A DNA stretch of 64,000 nt from Candidatus Hydrogenedentota bacterium (GCA_019637335.1 JAHBVV010000010.1:124001-188000); one strand, 5' to 3'; positions 7,210 through 17,018 are shown, numbered from the stretch's first letter. Made by a program: numbers and translations. Notes: generated by a model from the letters alone, not told the origin.

Positions 7210-8628
7210 GTGAGAAAAATTCTATTCGCCGCCATCGTCGCATGCCTCTTTCTGCCCGCGTACGGGGCCTTCGCACAGCCCGGACCCGATGGGAAAGCCC
7301 TCTACGGCCAGTACTGCGCGCAATGCCACGGCGCCGAGCTACAGGGCGGCAACGCGCAGAGCATGCTTGACGGCGTATGGCAGTTTGGTGAAGGGAAGGG
7401 ATACGTGGCGCGGAATATCAAGCATGGCATTACGCACCTGGGCATGCCGGCTTACGAGTCCACCCTGGACGATGCCCAGATTGAGGCGATCACGGATTTC
7501 ATCCTGAATGCGGAAAAAGAACGCGGGGTCACGCGACCTGCGCCGCCTTCGGAGGTTCAGACCCTGGACTATGTCGTGGACGTCGAGCAGTGGGTCACCG
7601 ATCTGGAGATTCCCTGGGGCATCGCGTTTCCCGATGAGCGTACCGCGCTGGTGACCGAGCGGCCCGGCCCGCTTCGGATCGTGAAGGACGGGAAGCTTGA
7701 TCCGAAACCGGTATCCGGGACACCGGAGGTGGTGGTCGAGGGCCAGGGCGGCATGCTGGAGGTGGCTGTGGATCCGGGCTACGCGGAAAACGGCTGGGTG
7801 TATCTCGCGTACAGCCACGGCCTGACCGGCGGGTCTGAACGTGTTCCCTCGATGACGCGGATTGTGCGGGGTAAGGTTGAGAATGGCGCCTGGACGAACG
7901 AGCAGGTGGTCTTCGAGGCGCCGCGCGAGAGTTATCTGACGGGGCGGGTGCACTTTGGTTGCCGGATCGTGTTTGATGACGCGGGACGCCTCTACTTCTC
8001 GATCGGGGATCGCGGATCGCAGGATATGGCGCAGGATCTGAGCGTGCCGAACGGCAAGGTGCACCGCGTGAACCGCGACGGATCCATTCCGGCGGACAAC
8101 CCCTTCGTGAACACGCCCGGCGCGATGCCGTCGATTTTCAGCTACGGAAACCGGAACCCGCAGGGCCTGGCGTGGCATTCCGGCGACGGCCTGCTCTGGG
8201 CCAACGAGCACGGCCCGATGGGCGGCGACGAACTGAACGCGATTCGGGCGGGCAAGAACTACGGGTGGCCGGTGATCACGTACGGTCGGAATTACAACGG
8301 CACCGAAGTCTCCTCGATCCGGCGGAAGGAAGGAATGGAGCAGCCAAGCTTCTACTGGCTGCCGTCGATCGCCGTCTGCGGGATGGACGTGTACTCCGGT
8401 AGCCAGTTCCCCGAGTGGGAGGGGGCCTTGCTGGTCGGCGCCCTTAAGTATGAATCGGTCGCCGTGATGCAGGTGGACGAGGACCGCGTCATGCACGAGG
8501 AGGTCATCCTGAAAAACGCCGGTCGCGTGCGCCAGGTGGTCGCCGGGCCGGACGGCGCGGTGTACGTGCTCACGAACAGCCCCGACGCCATCCTCAAGCT
8601 GACAAAGAAATCCGACCGGACCTATTGA
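7210..8628 (+). CDS. Cytochrome c-PQQ-dependent aldose sugar dehydrogenase fusion
   Basis: A 472-residue periplasmic protein with a signal peptide (to about residue 22). A class I cytochrome c domain follows (about 25-100) with haem site CAQCH at 36-40 and a later methionine ligand candidate in LGMPAYES. A six-bladed propeller of the soluble glucose/aldose dehydrogenase family (YliI/Asd type) covers about 115-472, with LEIPWGIAF, GGMLEVAVDP, YGNRNPQGLAW and EHGPMGGDELN. The reaction is oxidation of an aldose by PQQ with electrons passed to the attached haem. GTG 7210 is supported by AGGAG. A TATAAT box at 7091-7096 lies upstream without an obvious -35. Confidence 0.87.
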   Translation: MRKILFAAIVACLFLPAYGAFAQPGPDGKALYGQYCAQCHGAELQGGNAQSMLDGVWQFGEGKGYVARNIKHGITHLGMPAYESTLDDAQIEAITDFILNAEKERGVTRPAPPSEVQTLDYVVDVEQWVTDLEIPWGIAFPDERTALVTERPGPLRIVKDGKLDPKPVSGTPEVVVEGQGGMLEVAVDPGYAENGWVYLAYSHGLTGGSERVPSMTRIVRGKVENGAWTNEQVVFEAPRESYLTGRVHFGCRIVFDDAGRLYFSIGDRGSQDMAQDLSVPNGKVHRVNRDGSIPADNPFVNTPGAMPSIFSYGNRNPQGLAWHSGDGLLWANEHGPMGGDELNAIRAGKNYGWPVITYGRNYNGTEVSSIRRKEGMEQPSFYWLPSIAVCGMDVYSGSQFPEWEGALLVGALKYESVAVMQVDEDRVMHEEVILKNAGRVRQVVAGPDGAVYVLTNSPDAILKLTKKSDRTY

Positions 8629-8647
8629 TCCGGCTGCGGAGCGTTTT

Positions 8648-8677
8648 CGCCGCCATGGGCTCAGGCCTGTGGCGGCG
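8648..8677 (+). terminator. Intrinsic terminator of the PQQ dehydrogenase gene
   Basis: CGCCGCCA (8648-8655) and TGGCGGCG (8670-8677) form a perfect 8-base stem followed by TTTCTATTT on the plus strand. It ends the rightward transcript and overlaps the last codons of the convergent purE gene. Confidence 0.65.
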
Positions 8678-9176
8678 TTTCTATTTGCATCTCCTGAACC
8701 TTCTTCCGGAGGGATTCCTTGTACTCATGGAGCCGTTCCAGGAGCGCGAGATTGGGAGACTCGCCCCCCGCCGCGAGGATTTGGGCCGCGATCAGGCCGG
8801 CGTTGAAGGCGCCGCCGATGGCGACGGTGGCCACCGGCACGCCGCGGGGCATTTGCGCGATGGAAAGCAGCGCGTCCATCCCGCTGAGGTGTCCAATAGG
8901 CACCGGGACGCCGATGACGGGCAGGGGCGTGTGGGCCGCGACCATACCGGGAAGGTGGGCGGCCCCGCCGGCGCCCGCGATGATCACGCGGATGCCGCGA
9001 TCCGCGGCCTTCAGCGCGAATTCGGCCATTTCAATCGGGGTGCGGTGCGCGGAGACCACAGCCATCTCATAGGCTACGCCGAGCGTGGCGAGGGCGTCGC
9101 CCGCTTCCTGCATGACGGGCAGGTCGGACTTGGAGCCCATGATAATGGCGACGCGCGCCGGCGGTGTGGTTTCCAT
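8661..9176 (-). CDS. purE: N5-carboxyaminoimidazole ribonucleotide mutase PurE
   Basis: A 171-residue class I PurE, which moves the carboxyl group of N5-CAIR to C4 to make CAIR in purine synthesis. Signature stretches are [17 protein letters not shown] (phosphate and CO2 pocket), VVSAHRTP with the catalytic His, and [17 protein letters not shown]. The length is standard. It is the last gene of the leftward run, 31 bases after cysN, although its enzymatic partner PurK lies at the far side of cysD and cysN. Class I PurE works with PurK, so the pair is functionally complete within this cluster. Confidence 0.95.
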   Translation of the reverse strand: METTPPARVAIIMGSKSDLPVMQEAGDALATLGVAYEMAVVSAHRTPIEMAEFALKAADRGIRVIIAGAGGAAHLPGMVAAHTPLPVIGVPVPIGHLSGMDALLSIAQMPRGVPVATVAIGGAFNAGLIAAQILAAGGESPNLALLERLHEYKESLRKKVQEMQIETPPQA

Positions 9177-9207
9177 GTGTCTCTCGCTTCTGGGGCGTTT
9201 GCGCGGC

Positions 9208-10488
9208 CTACAGGATCATCCCGGCGGCAACGGTCTCGTTGGTGAATTCGTCGATCAGGATAAGGCTGCCGGTGGCGCGGTTTCTGGCGTAGGGGTCATA
9301 CATGAGTGGTTGCGACGCCCGGATCTGGATTCGACCGATATCGTTCATTCCGATGGCGATGTCATCCGGAACGCGGTGCAGGGTGTTGATGTCTATTTTG
9401 TAGTGTACCTGCTTGATAATGCAACGCGCATCGCGGGTGGTGTGTTTCAGGGCGTACTTCCCGCCCGGCTGCAGGGGCTTCGGATTCAGCCAGCAGACCA
9501 TCAGGTCGAGGTCCTGGCCGGTGCTCGGCTGATTGGCGGGTTTTACGAGCATGTCGCCGCGGCCGAGATCGATTTCGTCCTCAAGCAGGATCGTCACCGA
9601 CATCGGCGCGAACGCCTCCTCCAGCGGGGTGTCGAACTGCTCGATGGCGCGGATCCGGCTCTGCTGGCCGGAAGGCAGGGCAAGCACTTCGTCGCCCGGC
9701 TTGAACACGCCGCCGTGGACGCGCCCGGCGTAGCCGCGAAAATCGTGAAAGGCGTCAGACCGCGGCCGGATCACGTACTGTACGGGAAATCGCGCGTCCA
9801 CGTGGTTGTGGTCCGCGCTTACCTGCACCGTTTCCAGCGTGTACAGGAGCGTCGGGCCGCCATACCACGGCATGTTCGCGGAGGGCTCCACGACGTTGTC
9901 GCCCTGCAGCGCGGAAATGGGGATATAGCGGATGTCGGGAATCGCCAGCTTGCTCGAGAAGGCGCGGAAGTCCCGGCAGATCTCCTCGAATCGTTCCTCG
10001 CTGTACCCGGCGAGGTCCATTTTATTCACGCATAGCACGAGATGCTGAATGCGCAGCAGCGAGGCGATGAACGCGTGGCGGCAGGTCTGCTCCACAATAC
10101 CCTTGCGCGCATCAAGCACGACAATGGCGAGATTGGCCGTCGACGCGCCCGTCACCATGTTGCGCGTGTACTCGATGTGGCCCGGGGTATCGGCAATAAT
10201 GAATTTGCGGCGTGGCGTGGCGAAATAGCGGTAGGCGACGTCGATGGTAATGCCCTGTTCGCGTTCCGCGCGAAGGCCGTCGGTGAGCAAGGCGAGGTTC
10301 GGCCCATCCTCCCCGCGCAGGCGGCTGGTGTGCGTGAGGGCGTCCAATTGGTCCTCGAAGATGGACTTGGAGTCGTAGAGCAGGCGCCCGATCAGGGTGC
10401 TCTTCCCATCGTCCACGCTGCCCGCGGTCGTAAACCGCAGCAGCCCCATCTGACTGTTGTCCACCTGATCCAGTTCCTTGAGCAACAT
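9208..10488 (-). CDS. cysN: Sulfate adenylyltransferase GTPase subunit CysN
   Basis: A 426-residue EF-Tu-like GTPase that drives sulfate activation to APS together with CysD. G1 is [18 protein letters not shown]3 is DTPGHIEY and G4 is NKMD. Beta-barrel domains 2 and 3 follow to the end, and no APS-kinase (CysC) domain is fused, unlike CysNC of many bacteria. ATG 10488 follows GGAG by 6 bases; the longer frame adds 34 unlike residues. It lies 102 bases after cysD. No PAPS or APS reductase gene is visible in the window, so whether APS goes to assimilation or to sulfation of a product is open. Confidence 0.93.
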   Translation of the reverse strand: MLLKELDQVDNSQMGLLRFTTAGSVDDGKSTLIGRLLYDSKSIFEDQLDALTHTSRLRGEDGPNLALLTDGLRAEREQGITIDVAYRYFATPRRKFIIADTPGHIEYTRNMVTGASTANLAIVVLDARKGIVEQTCRHAFIASLLRIQHLVLCVNKMDLAGYSEERFEEICRDFRAFSSKLAIPDIRYIPISALQGDNVVEPSANMPWYGGPTLLYTLETVQVSADHNHVDARFPVQYVIRPRSDAFHDFRGYAGRVHGGVFKPGDEVLALPSGQQSRIRAIEQFDTPLEEAFAPMSVTILLEDEIDLGRGDMLVKPANQPSTGQDLDLMVCWLNPKPLQPGGKYALKHTTRDARCIIKQVHYKIDINTLHRVPDDIAIGMNDIGRIQIRASQPLMYDPYARNRATGSLILIDEFTNETVAAGMIL

Positions 10489-10590
10489 AGCTTCTCCGGC
10501 TGGGGTTTCAAGAGCTTGAGTGATCGCGACCCTGGATGTCCACGCTCGCGGGGATGGGGGAACCTGTCTTAAGCGCAACGGCCGCCGCAC

Positions 10591-11496
10591 TCAGAAGTAC
10601 CCCGCCTTCTTGCGGTCTTCCATCGCGGATTCCGAACGGCGATCGTCCGCGCGCCCGCCCCGCTCCGTGACGCGCGCGGCGGCCACCTCGCGCACGATCT
10701 CTTCGAGGGTGCTGGCGTTCGATTCAATGGCGCCGGTGCAGGTAATATCGCCCACCGTGCGGAAGCGAACGACACGCTCTTCGACATACTCGTTTTCGAG
10801 GCGTTGCAGCCAGGGCGAATCGGCCATCCAGAGCCCGTCGCGCTGAAAAACTGGGCGGCGGTGCGCAAAATAGATCTCGGGGACGCGCAGTTCCTCGCGC
10901 GCGATATACTGCCAGACGTCCATCTCAGTCCAGTTGCTCAGCGGGAACACGCGGAAGTGTTCTCCCGGGTGCTTGCGCCCGTTGAACAGACTCCAGAGCT
11001 CGGGCCGCTGGTTTCTCGGGTCCCATTGCCCGAATTCGTCGCGGTGGCTCAGGAAGCGTTCCTTCGCCCGCGCTTTTTCCTCATCGCGCCGCGCGCCGCC
11101 AAACAGCGCGTCGAACCGGCGCCGCTCGATGGTTTCGAGCAGGGTGGCGGTCTGGAGCAGGTTTCGGCTCGCCCTCGGGCCCCGCTCTTCCTGGACGCGA
11201 CCGGCGTCGATGGTCTCCTGCACATGCCCGACAACCAGGGTTGCGCCGAGGTCCTCGACCAGCGAATCGCGGAATCGAATGGTTTCCTCGAAATTGTGCC
11301 CGGTATCAATGTGGACCAGCGGGAACGGAATTGGCGCGGGATAAAACGCCTTCTGCGCCAGCCGGACGAGGGCGATGGAGTCCTTGCCGCCCGAAAAAAG
11401 AAGGGCCGGCCGCTCGTGCATGGCCGCTACTTCGCGAATTACGAATAGGGCTTCGGATTCGAGCTGGGCGAGGTGGGGGAGATCGTAGGCGTGCAT
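10591..11496 (-). CDS. cysD: Sulfate adenylyltransferase catalytic subunit CysD
   Basis: A 301-residue ATP-pyrophosphatase-fold enzyme forming APS from sulfate and ATP. The PP-loop is LLFSGGKDSIALVRLA at about residues 32-47, followed by VHIDTGHNFEETI and the PAPS-reductase-like core RRDEEKARAKER. The conserved C-terminus ends DRKKAGYF. ATG 11496 matches the usual start MHAYDLPHLAQLESEA; a TTG nine codons upstream would overlap the purK stop. It lies 23 bases beyond purK on the same strand, so the sulfur-activation pair is embedded in a purine transcript. Confidence 0.94.
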   Translation of the reverse strand: MHAYDLPHLAQLESEALFVIREVAAMHERPALLFSGGKDSIALVRLAQKAFYPAPIPFPLVHIDTGHNFEETIRFRDSLVEDLGATLVVGHVQETIDAGRVQEERGPRASRNLLQTATLLETIERRRFDALFGGARRDEEKARAKERFLSHRDEFGQWDPRNQRPELWSLFNGRKHPGEHFRVFPLSNWTEMDVWQYIAREELRVPEIYFAHRRPVFQRDGLWMADSPWLQRLENEYVEERVVRFRTVGDITCTGAIESNASTLEEIVREVAAARVTERGGRADDRRSESAMEDRKKAGYF

Positions 11497-11519
11497 ATTC
11501 AGTAAGGTCCTTTGGGGGC

Positions 11520-12743
11520 TCAACCTGCCTGGCGCATGGCGGCGAGGTTGGACCAGAGACGGTCCTCGTAGGAGCGCATGGCGGCGAGGAGCTGTTTCAG
11601 TTCGGCGGCGGTGGCGGCGCGCCCGGTAAGATGCCCCATTTTTCGGCCGGGGGATACGGTGCGTTTATCATACCAGTGCAGCTCGATCCCGTCGGGTGGG
11701 GGGAGGGTCGGCCTCGCGCAGGGTAGGCTGGGCGCGATGTTCGGCGGGCCGAGGATGTTGCGCATCGCGGCGAGGGCCTCGACGGCCGGCGCCGGGACGA
11801 CGTCGTCCATCACGGCCCGGACGTGCAGGTCAAATTGGCTCGGCTCGTCCCGGTAGAGGGTGTAATGGCCCGAATTGTGAACGCGCGGGGCCATTTCGTT
11901 TATCAGGAGCTGCCCGTCGCGGCTGAGGAAGAATTCGACGGCCAGGGTCCCGCGGAAGTCCAGGTCATCGGCAATTCTCGTAATCGCTTCGGCGGCTTCC
12001 CGCGCCAGCCGGGGCTCCACGCCGAGCCGCAACGCCGGCCCGGAAACTTCCCGGCAGATTCCGCGCTCCTGCACGCTTGCCACGAGCGGGAAGCACTGGG
12101 AGCGTCCCTCGCGCGTCCGGGTGGCGACCATGGCGAGTTCGGCGGTAAAATCGACGAATTGTTCCGCATAGATCGTCGAGCCGACCGCGTCCGCCGCGCC
12201 GCAGAACTGCGCCAGGTCCGACTCCTGAATCGGGGCGCCGGGGCGTACGGGGAAATTACCCCGCCCGTCGTAGCCGAAGCGCGCGAATTTAAGCACAAAG
12301 CCCTCGGGGAAACGCTGGCGAAGCCGCGGAAGCTCCTGCGCCAGGGCGGTCGTTTCCACAACTTCGTACGCGGGCGAGTCGAGTTCAAGCCGCGCGAAGA
12401 GTTCCTTTTGCGCGAGTTTGTCCTGGGCGGTTGCGATGCTCTTCAGACCCGGCGCCAGCGCCACATCAGGATGGGCTTCAAGCACACCGCGCAACAGGGG
12501 AACATCGAGAAACTCATTTTCAATTGTGACTACATCGGCGCGGGCGAAGAGCTGGTTCAGGGCGTCCCGATCATTCAGCGCGCCGCAGACCCACTGAACG
12601 CCTTCGATGGCGGCGGGCTCTTCGCGCGACGCCGCGAGCACAATGGGCTGAAGGCCATCGCGCAGGGCCGCCTGGGCGATCATACGGGCAAGCTGGCCAC
12701 CGCCAAGGATGCCCAGCCTTATTTTTCCATCCTGAATAGACAA
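11520..12743 (-). CDS. purK: N5-carboxyaminoimidazole ribonucleotide synthase PurK
   Basis: A 407-residue ATP-grasp enzyme that carboxylates aminoimidazole ribonucleotide with ATP and bicarbonate. The N-terminal preATP-grasp domain shows LGILGGGQLARMIAQAA. The ATP-binding core includes FVLKFARFGYDGRGNFPV and LAVEFFLSRDGQLLINEMAP, and the PurK hallmark VHNSGHYTLYRDEPSQFDLH follows. A TTG at 12743 is the start: AGGAG lies 6 bases before it, and the nearby ATG in another frame stops at once. A GC hairpin (12765-12771 with 12787-12793) lies between dabA and this gene. Directly following a bicarbonate/CO2 accumulation pair is notable because bicarbonate is its substrate. Confidence 0.95.
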   Translation of the reverse strand: MSIQDGKIRLGILGGGQLARMIAQAALRDGLQPIVLAASREEPAAIEGVQWVCGALNDRDALNQLFARADVVTIENEFLDVPLLRGVLEAHPDVALAPGLKSIATAQDKLAQKELFARLELDSPAYEVVETTALAQELPRLRQRFPEGFVLKFARFGYDGRGNFPVRPGAPIQESDLAQFCGAADAVGSTIYAEQFVDFTAELAMVATRTREGRSQCFPLVASVQERGICREVSGPALRLGVEPRLAREAAEAITRIADDLDFRGTLAVEFFLSRDGQLLINEMAPRVHNSGHYTLYRDEPSQFDLHVRAVMDDVVPAPAVEALAAMRNILGPPNIAPSLPCARPTLPPPDGIELHWYDKRTVSPGRKMGHLTGRAATAAELKQLLAAMRSYEDRLWSNLAAMRQAG

Positions 12744-12815
12744 TCCATACTCCTGTCGTACCGCCGGGCGCGCGCCGTCGAATCTGGCGCCCGCCGAACA
12801 GGCTCACCACCGATT

Positions 12816-15350
12816 TTACGCCGCCACGACCCGAAGCCCTTCGGAGGCTTTGACCTCATCCCAGCGCCCATCGCCGGCGTAGCGATGCCGCACTACGCCC
12901 TGTTCATCCATGGCGTAGAGGCATATCCAGCCATGATCGAGGAGATTGCGCAGGTTTTCGTGCTTCTCAATAACGCTCCCCATCGCTTCCACGGGCGCTT
13001 CAATAATCGAAGTGAGTCGCAAGGGTTCGTGCATCAGGCGCTCGCCATCGTGAATCGACTGCCACGGCAGGCCGACCCGCAGGTCCCCGCCATTGCCCTC
13101 GAACACGCCAAGGGCGCCCGTAACATTGTGCAGGGTCTTGTTCCCGCTTCCGAATACCCGGTTGTCCACGGCGGAGCCGTAATACTGCAGGTTGATCCAG
13201 CTTGCGACCACCAGGGGAGCGGTCATTATCAACTCAAGAATACCAAAGTTCTCGTCCTGGCTCCAATCGTACGAGTGGAGAAAGGCCCGACCCCCAAGGT
13301 CCAGATTGCGGGTGCGGCGCCGGGGCGCGGCGATGAACGACGCGCAACCCGCCAGGCCCCATTCCGGGCGCACCTGGCTCCAGTCACGGCCCCGCCGCGT
13401 CAGGGCCTGTTCCAGCGCCGGGTGCGCGTCAAGTCCCAGCCGAGGCGCACGCTCACGCCGCACCTTGCGGGAGGCCGCTTCGAGCCGCGAACGGAGCGTC
13501 TGAAGGTCGTCCGCATGGGATTCGGGGACCAGGCCGGTGTCAAACAACGTAATCGTGTCCGTGGTGGTATCGTGAACGGCGCCCACGAATACCGTGTCCG
13601 CGGGCAGCTCAACGCCTTGAGTCTTGAGGCCCGCCCGGACTTCCGGGTCATTCAAGAGGGATACCAGGACGCGTACGTTGGCCTCGCCGCTGTGACCGCC
13701 ACAGGCCCCGCAATCGAGTCCAGCGGCGTGGGGATTATTTACCGACGTGGAACCGTGTCCGGCCAACATCACGATCCGCGCGATGTCTTCGCGCAGCCCC
13801 ATGGCCTTCAGGATGCCGGCGGCGAGTTCGACCCGCGTGTCGGGCTCCAGACCGTATGGCTGACCGCCCTGGTTTGCGGGAGCCAGGCACGGCGTCAGAC
13901 GTTTGCGGAGAGCCGCCGGGAGCCCCGCTCCTTCCGGGCGCGGCGTCGTACGCGTAAGGCCCAGCGAGTCCGTGACCAGCTTAACCGCGAACGAAATTCC
14001 GAGGGTTTCCACGAAGCCAAACGAGGCAACCGCGCCGAGCTTAAACGACTTCCATGCCAGCTGGGCCCTGCGCCAGGCGCGGTGCTGCCGCCGGGTATCC
14101 GCTTCTTCTCCCGGGGCCGCGTTCGCCAGGGTCTCGCATACCGTGAAGCGCGGCGCAAGCAAGGCGGGGCACTGGGGCCGGGCTTCCGGCTGGGCCAGGG
14201 GCTTGTACGCCATGGGGAGGCCGAAGAAACCGGCGAAACCGATGGTCTCGACATCCCTTCCGGTTGCTTCCAGAGCGCGCCGGTATACCTCGGAGCGGAC
14301 GTCAATGCAGAACGCGGCCTGGATCGCGGGCCGGTCCGCGGCGCGGGCGGCGGACTGGGGCTTGAAGCCCGCGACAATCTGCTTCTGCCAGCCGAGCTCG
14401 TAGGCTCGCTGCAAAATGACTTCGAAAGCGAACGCGTTCTTGCCTTCGTCGCCGGAGACGGACAAGCCCGGGCGCAGGTCGCGCCAGGTTTCCTGAATTC
14501 CCTGGCCAGCGAGGCCGGTGTACAGGATAAGCTCCCAGGCCAGCCGGATCGCGAGGAGTTCCGCCAGTACTTCGGGCTTCTCGCCGCGAAGTTCACGCTG
14601 CCAGTCCAGGTAACGGACGTAGGCGGACCAGCCTCCGTGCGTCATCAGGAGCCGGTGAAAATAACGTTCCATGCCGTCCTCGGGAATTCCCAGGACGTGA
14701 ACCGCCTGGTGGATCAGGTCCTCGGGCGTCTCCGGAAGGAATGCGGCCGCGCCCCGGAAACCGGGCAGGCCGAGCAGCGCCGGCGTCCGGTCGTGGATCG
14801 CCTCGGCGCGCCAGGCCGCATAAGGCGCAAGATTGCGAAAGGGCGAGGGCAGCAGGGCCTGGCCTTCGTCGAAATACCGGCCTGCCCAGCGGGATACGTG
14901 TTCCGTCACGTACTCAACCCAGGGCGCGCCGGTGCAGTCCGCCGCCGCCGCGCTGACGGTTGGTAGCGGCGCGGGGGGCGCGCCGGCGGCATTGTCGCGC
15001 AGGATGGCGACCCGTAGGGCATGCAGGTCGCCGACGGCGCGCGCCGCTTCAGGTTCCATAGCGAGCGCATTGGCCAGGTCCTCGGTGGAGATTCGACCGG
15101 ATGAAATTGCTTCGGCGTAGAAACTGCGCGGCATGAACAGGCGGGCCCCCGCGGCGCGCGCCAGGGTCTCCGCCGCATCACCGAAGGACCGGTCGATCAC
15201 GCCGAGGAAGGGGTTTACGGCCACGAAATCCTTCAGCGGCCAGCAGGGCGCCACGGCATTCGCCGCGCGCCGCACCGCCTTCCGAATCCGGGGTGTGGCG
15301 GGGGGCGGTGTCGTCGTGGCAACAGGCACAGTGGGGGTGGCGTCAATCAA
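12816..15350 (-). CDS. dabA: DabA, carbonic-anhydrase-like subunit of a dissolved inorganic carbon accumulation complex
   Basis: An 844-residue DUF2309 (UPF0753) protein. In Halothiobacillus DabA a zinc is held by Cys, Asp, His and Cys in a beta-carbonic-anhydrase-like site. Here the same set appears as CID (C348, D350), H532 in LAGHGSTSVNNPH and C547 in LDCGACGG. The Cys-Asp and His-Cys separations (2 and 15) equal those published for the Halothiobacillus protein as I recall them. It would hydrate CO2 at the inner membrane, coupled to ion flow through DabB. TTG 15350 follows AAAGG by 7 bases. It lies 18 bases after dabB, so the two are co-transcribed. Confidence 0.93.
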   Translation of the reverse strand: MIDATPTVPVATTTPPPATPRIRKAVRRAANAVAPCWPLKDFVAVNPFLGVIDRSFGDAAETLARAAGARLFMPRSFYAEAISSGRISTEDLANALAMEPEAARAVGDLHALRVAILRDNAAGAPPAPLPTVSAAAADCTGAPWVEYVTEHVSRWAGRYFDEGQALLPSPFRNLAPYAAWRAEAIHDRTPALLGLPGFRGAAAFLPETPEDLIHQAVHVLGIPEDGMERYFHRLLMTHGGWSAYVRYLDWQRELRGEKPEVLAELLAIRLAWELILYTGLAGQGIQETWRDLRPGLSVSGDEGKNAFAFEVILQRAYELGWQKQIVAGFKPQSAARAADRPAIQAAFCIDVRSEVYRRALEATGRDVETIGFAGFFGLPMAYKPLAQPEARPQCPALLAPRFTVCETLANAAPGEEADTRRQHRAWRRAQLAWKSFKLGAVASFGFVETLGISFAVKLVTDSLGLTRTTPRPEGAGLPAALRKRLTPCLAPANQGGQPYGLEPDTRVELAAGILKAMGLREDIARIVMLAGHGSTSVNNPHAAGLDCGACGGHSGEANVRVLVSLLNDPEVRAGLKTQGVELPADTVFVGAVHDTTTDTITLFDTGLVPESHADDLQTLRSRLEAASRKVRRERAPRLGLDAHPALEQALTRRGRDWSQVRPEWGLAGCASFIAAPRRRTRNLDLGGRAFLHSYDWSQDENFGILELIMTAPLVVASWINLQYYGSAVDNRVFGSGNKTLHNVTGALGVFEGNGGDLRVGLPWQSIHDGERLMHEPLRLTSIIEAPVEAMGSVIEKHENLRNLLDHGWICLYAMDEQGVVRHRYAGDGRWDEVKASEGLRVVAA

Positions 15351-15368
15351 TTTCAGACCTTTCGGGAA

Positions 15369-16946
15369 CTAGTTTCGTGCGTCAGCCGCAAAACTCGGGG
15401 AGCGCATCAGGCCATTCAGGAGGGTGTTGGCGTAGAGGCCATTGGCGAGGTGCACATACACACTTGGAAAGCGGGGAAGCCAGTGGGCCGCGTAGAGCTG
15501 GGCAACGCTGATTCCGCCGAACAGCAGGACAATGGTGGCCGTGGCGGCCAGGCCGAACGTATCGAGCGGGACCGCGGCGGGCACAACCCCGTTCAGGATC
15601 CAGGATGCCCCCGCTTGCAGGCCGAAGTAGGCCATCGAGAGCAGGGTCACGCCGGTCAGCAAGCGCGCCGGGAAGTGATCGCCGTTGGCGCCGGCAAGCC
15701 CCCGGGCCAGGAGATGCGTCAGGCCCATGATGAGCACCGCGCCGAGCGCTACGATAGCGGGTTTTTCCCGCGGGGAGACGCCCCAGAGCGCGCCGCACGC
15801 CAGGAATATCAGGGTTGCGATCAGCGCCGCTGCGGCCAGAACCGCGGGGCGCGGGCCGCGGCAGGGGGCGGTCGCGGGCAGGGCGGCCGCGGCGTCGACC
15901 GCGCTCCCCGCCGAGAGGAACGCATGGGCCTTATAGACCGAGTGCGCCACAATGTGGAGGGCGGCGGCGGAAAATGCGCCCAGGCCGCACTGGAGCAGCA
16001 TGAAACCCATCTGCGCGATCGTGGACCACGCCAGCGCCACCTTGACGCTGGTTTGGGTGAGCATCACCGCCGTCGCGACGAGGGCGGTCACGCCGCCCGC
16101 GACAATCAGAAGGTACATCGCCGGCGGACAGATGACCAAGACATCGGCCATCCGAACCATCAGAAATCCGCCCGCGTTTACGATGCCCGCGTGAAGCAGC
16201 GCCGACACGGGGGTCGGCGTTTCCATGACCTCCGTAAGCCACCCGTGAACGGGAAACTGCGCGGATTTGAACAGGGCCGCCATGACCAGTGATAACGCGG
16301 CGGCGACCGCGGATGTGGGCGCTTCGCCGGATTCGGACATTTCCCGGGCCATCTTCAGCATCTGCGCAATATCGCCCGTGCCGAAGGCGGCGTAGAGCAG
16401 TATCGCCGCCAGCACGAGGAAGGCGTCGCCAATGCGGGAGCAGATAAACTTCTTGCGGGCCGCCAGGACGGCGCTCGGACGGTCCTGATAGTAGAGCAGA
16501 AGGCGGTGGAGCGCGACGCTCGTCCCGATCCAGGCCAACACAAGCTGGAACAGGCTACCCGCGAGAACCAGAATCAGCACCGTTCCCAGGGTAAGGCACA
16601 GCCGCCCGGTGAACCACCCCTGACGCGGGTCACCGTCCACGTAGTTCCGGCTGAACTGGACCACCACGGCGCCGATGAACGCCACCAGCAAGAGCATCGT
16701 CACGCTGAGCGCGTCCAGCCGGATGGCCAGGGAGAACGGCCCCCAACCGGTGATGTGCCCCGTGGCCGGACCGGCGAGCGCGGTGTAGGCGGCGCTGCCG
16801 AGGGCGACCAACAACGCCACGGCGGTGGCGATTCGGCTCGCGAACAACACAATTCGCGGCCCGCCGCCACTGAAGCGCGCCAACAGGGCTACGCTGGCCA
16901 GCAGGGTGGGTCCGGCGAGGGTCATGATGAGGATGATTGGATTCAT
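15369..16946 (-). CDS. dabB: DabB, NuoL/MrpA-like cation channel subunit of the DAB complex
   Basis: A 525-residue polytopic protein of the proton-conducting antiporter family (NADH dehydrogenase subunit 5 type) with about 14 hydrophobic helices. Family signatures are RLCLTLGTVLILVLAGSLFQ, FICSRIGDAFLVLAAILLYA (the SRIGD helix) and FPVHGWLTEVMETPTPVSAL with its conserved His and Glu. Next to a DUF2309 gene this is diagnostic for DabB rather than respiratory complex I; no other nuo or mrp genes are present. ATG 16946 has GGAAGG 9 bases upstream. It is the first gene of the leftward dab-pur-cys run and is divergent from lysR. Confidence 0.92.
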   Translation of the reverse strand: MNPIILIMTLAGPTLLASVALLARFSGGGPRIVLFASRIATAVALLVALGSAAYTALAGPATGHITGWGPFSLAIRLDALSVTMLLLVAFIGAVVVQFSRNYVDGDPRQGWFTGRLCLTLGTVLILVLAGSLFQLVLAWIGTSVALHRLLLYYQDRPSAVLAARKKFICSRIGDAFLVLAAILLYAAFGTGDIAQMLKMAREMSESGEAPTSAVAAALSLVMAALFKSAQFPVHGWLTEVMETPTPVSALLHAGIVNAGGFLMVRMADVLVICPPAMYLLIVAGGVTALVATAVMLTQTSVKVALAWSTIAQMGFMLLQCGLGAFSAAALHIVAHSVYKAHAFLSAGSAVDAAAALPATAPCRGPRPAVLAAAALIATLIFLACGALWGVSPREKPAIVALGAVLIMGLTHLLARGLAGANGDHFPARLLTGVTLLSMAYFGLQAGASWILNGVVPAAVPLDTFGLAATATIVLLFGGISVAQLYAAHWLPRFPSVYVHLANGLYANTLLNGLMRSPSFAADARN

Positions 16947-17005
16947 ACGGGCTGCCTTCCATAAAACTGGCGAAAGTTTACCCGGATTGGTAATCATTAA
17001 TAAAA

Positions 17006-17018
17006 TTCAAAGATTGAA
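17006..17018. promoter_or_regulatory. LysR-type operator (T-N11-A palindrome)
   Basis: TTCAA-AGA-TTGAA is a perfect 5-base dyad fitting the T-N11-A rule for LysR-type regulators. It lies in the AT-rich 102-base gap between dabB and the divergent lysR gene and overlaps the lysR -35 box, so binding should repress lysR and could activate dabB. Confidence 0.6.

Noticed and set aside
11823-14966. A 1047-codon open frame on the plus strand
   Set aside because: It lies antisense to purK and dabA, whose proteins are clearly recognised. Its product is low-complexity and rich in Arg, Gly and Ala, as expected for a shadow frame in GC-rich DNA.
15369-16946. Respiratory complex I subunit NuoL
   Set aside because: The protein is in the same family, but the adjacent DUF2309 gene and absence of other nuo genes identify it as DabB.
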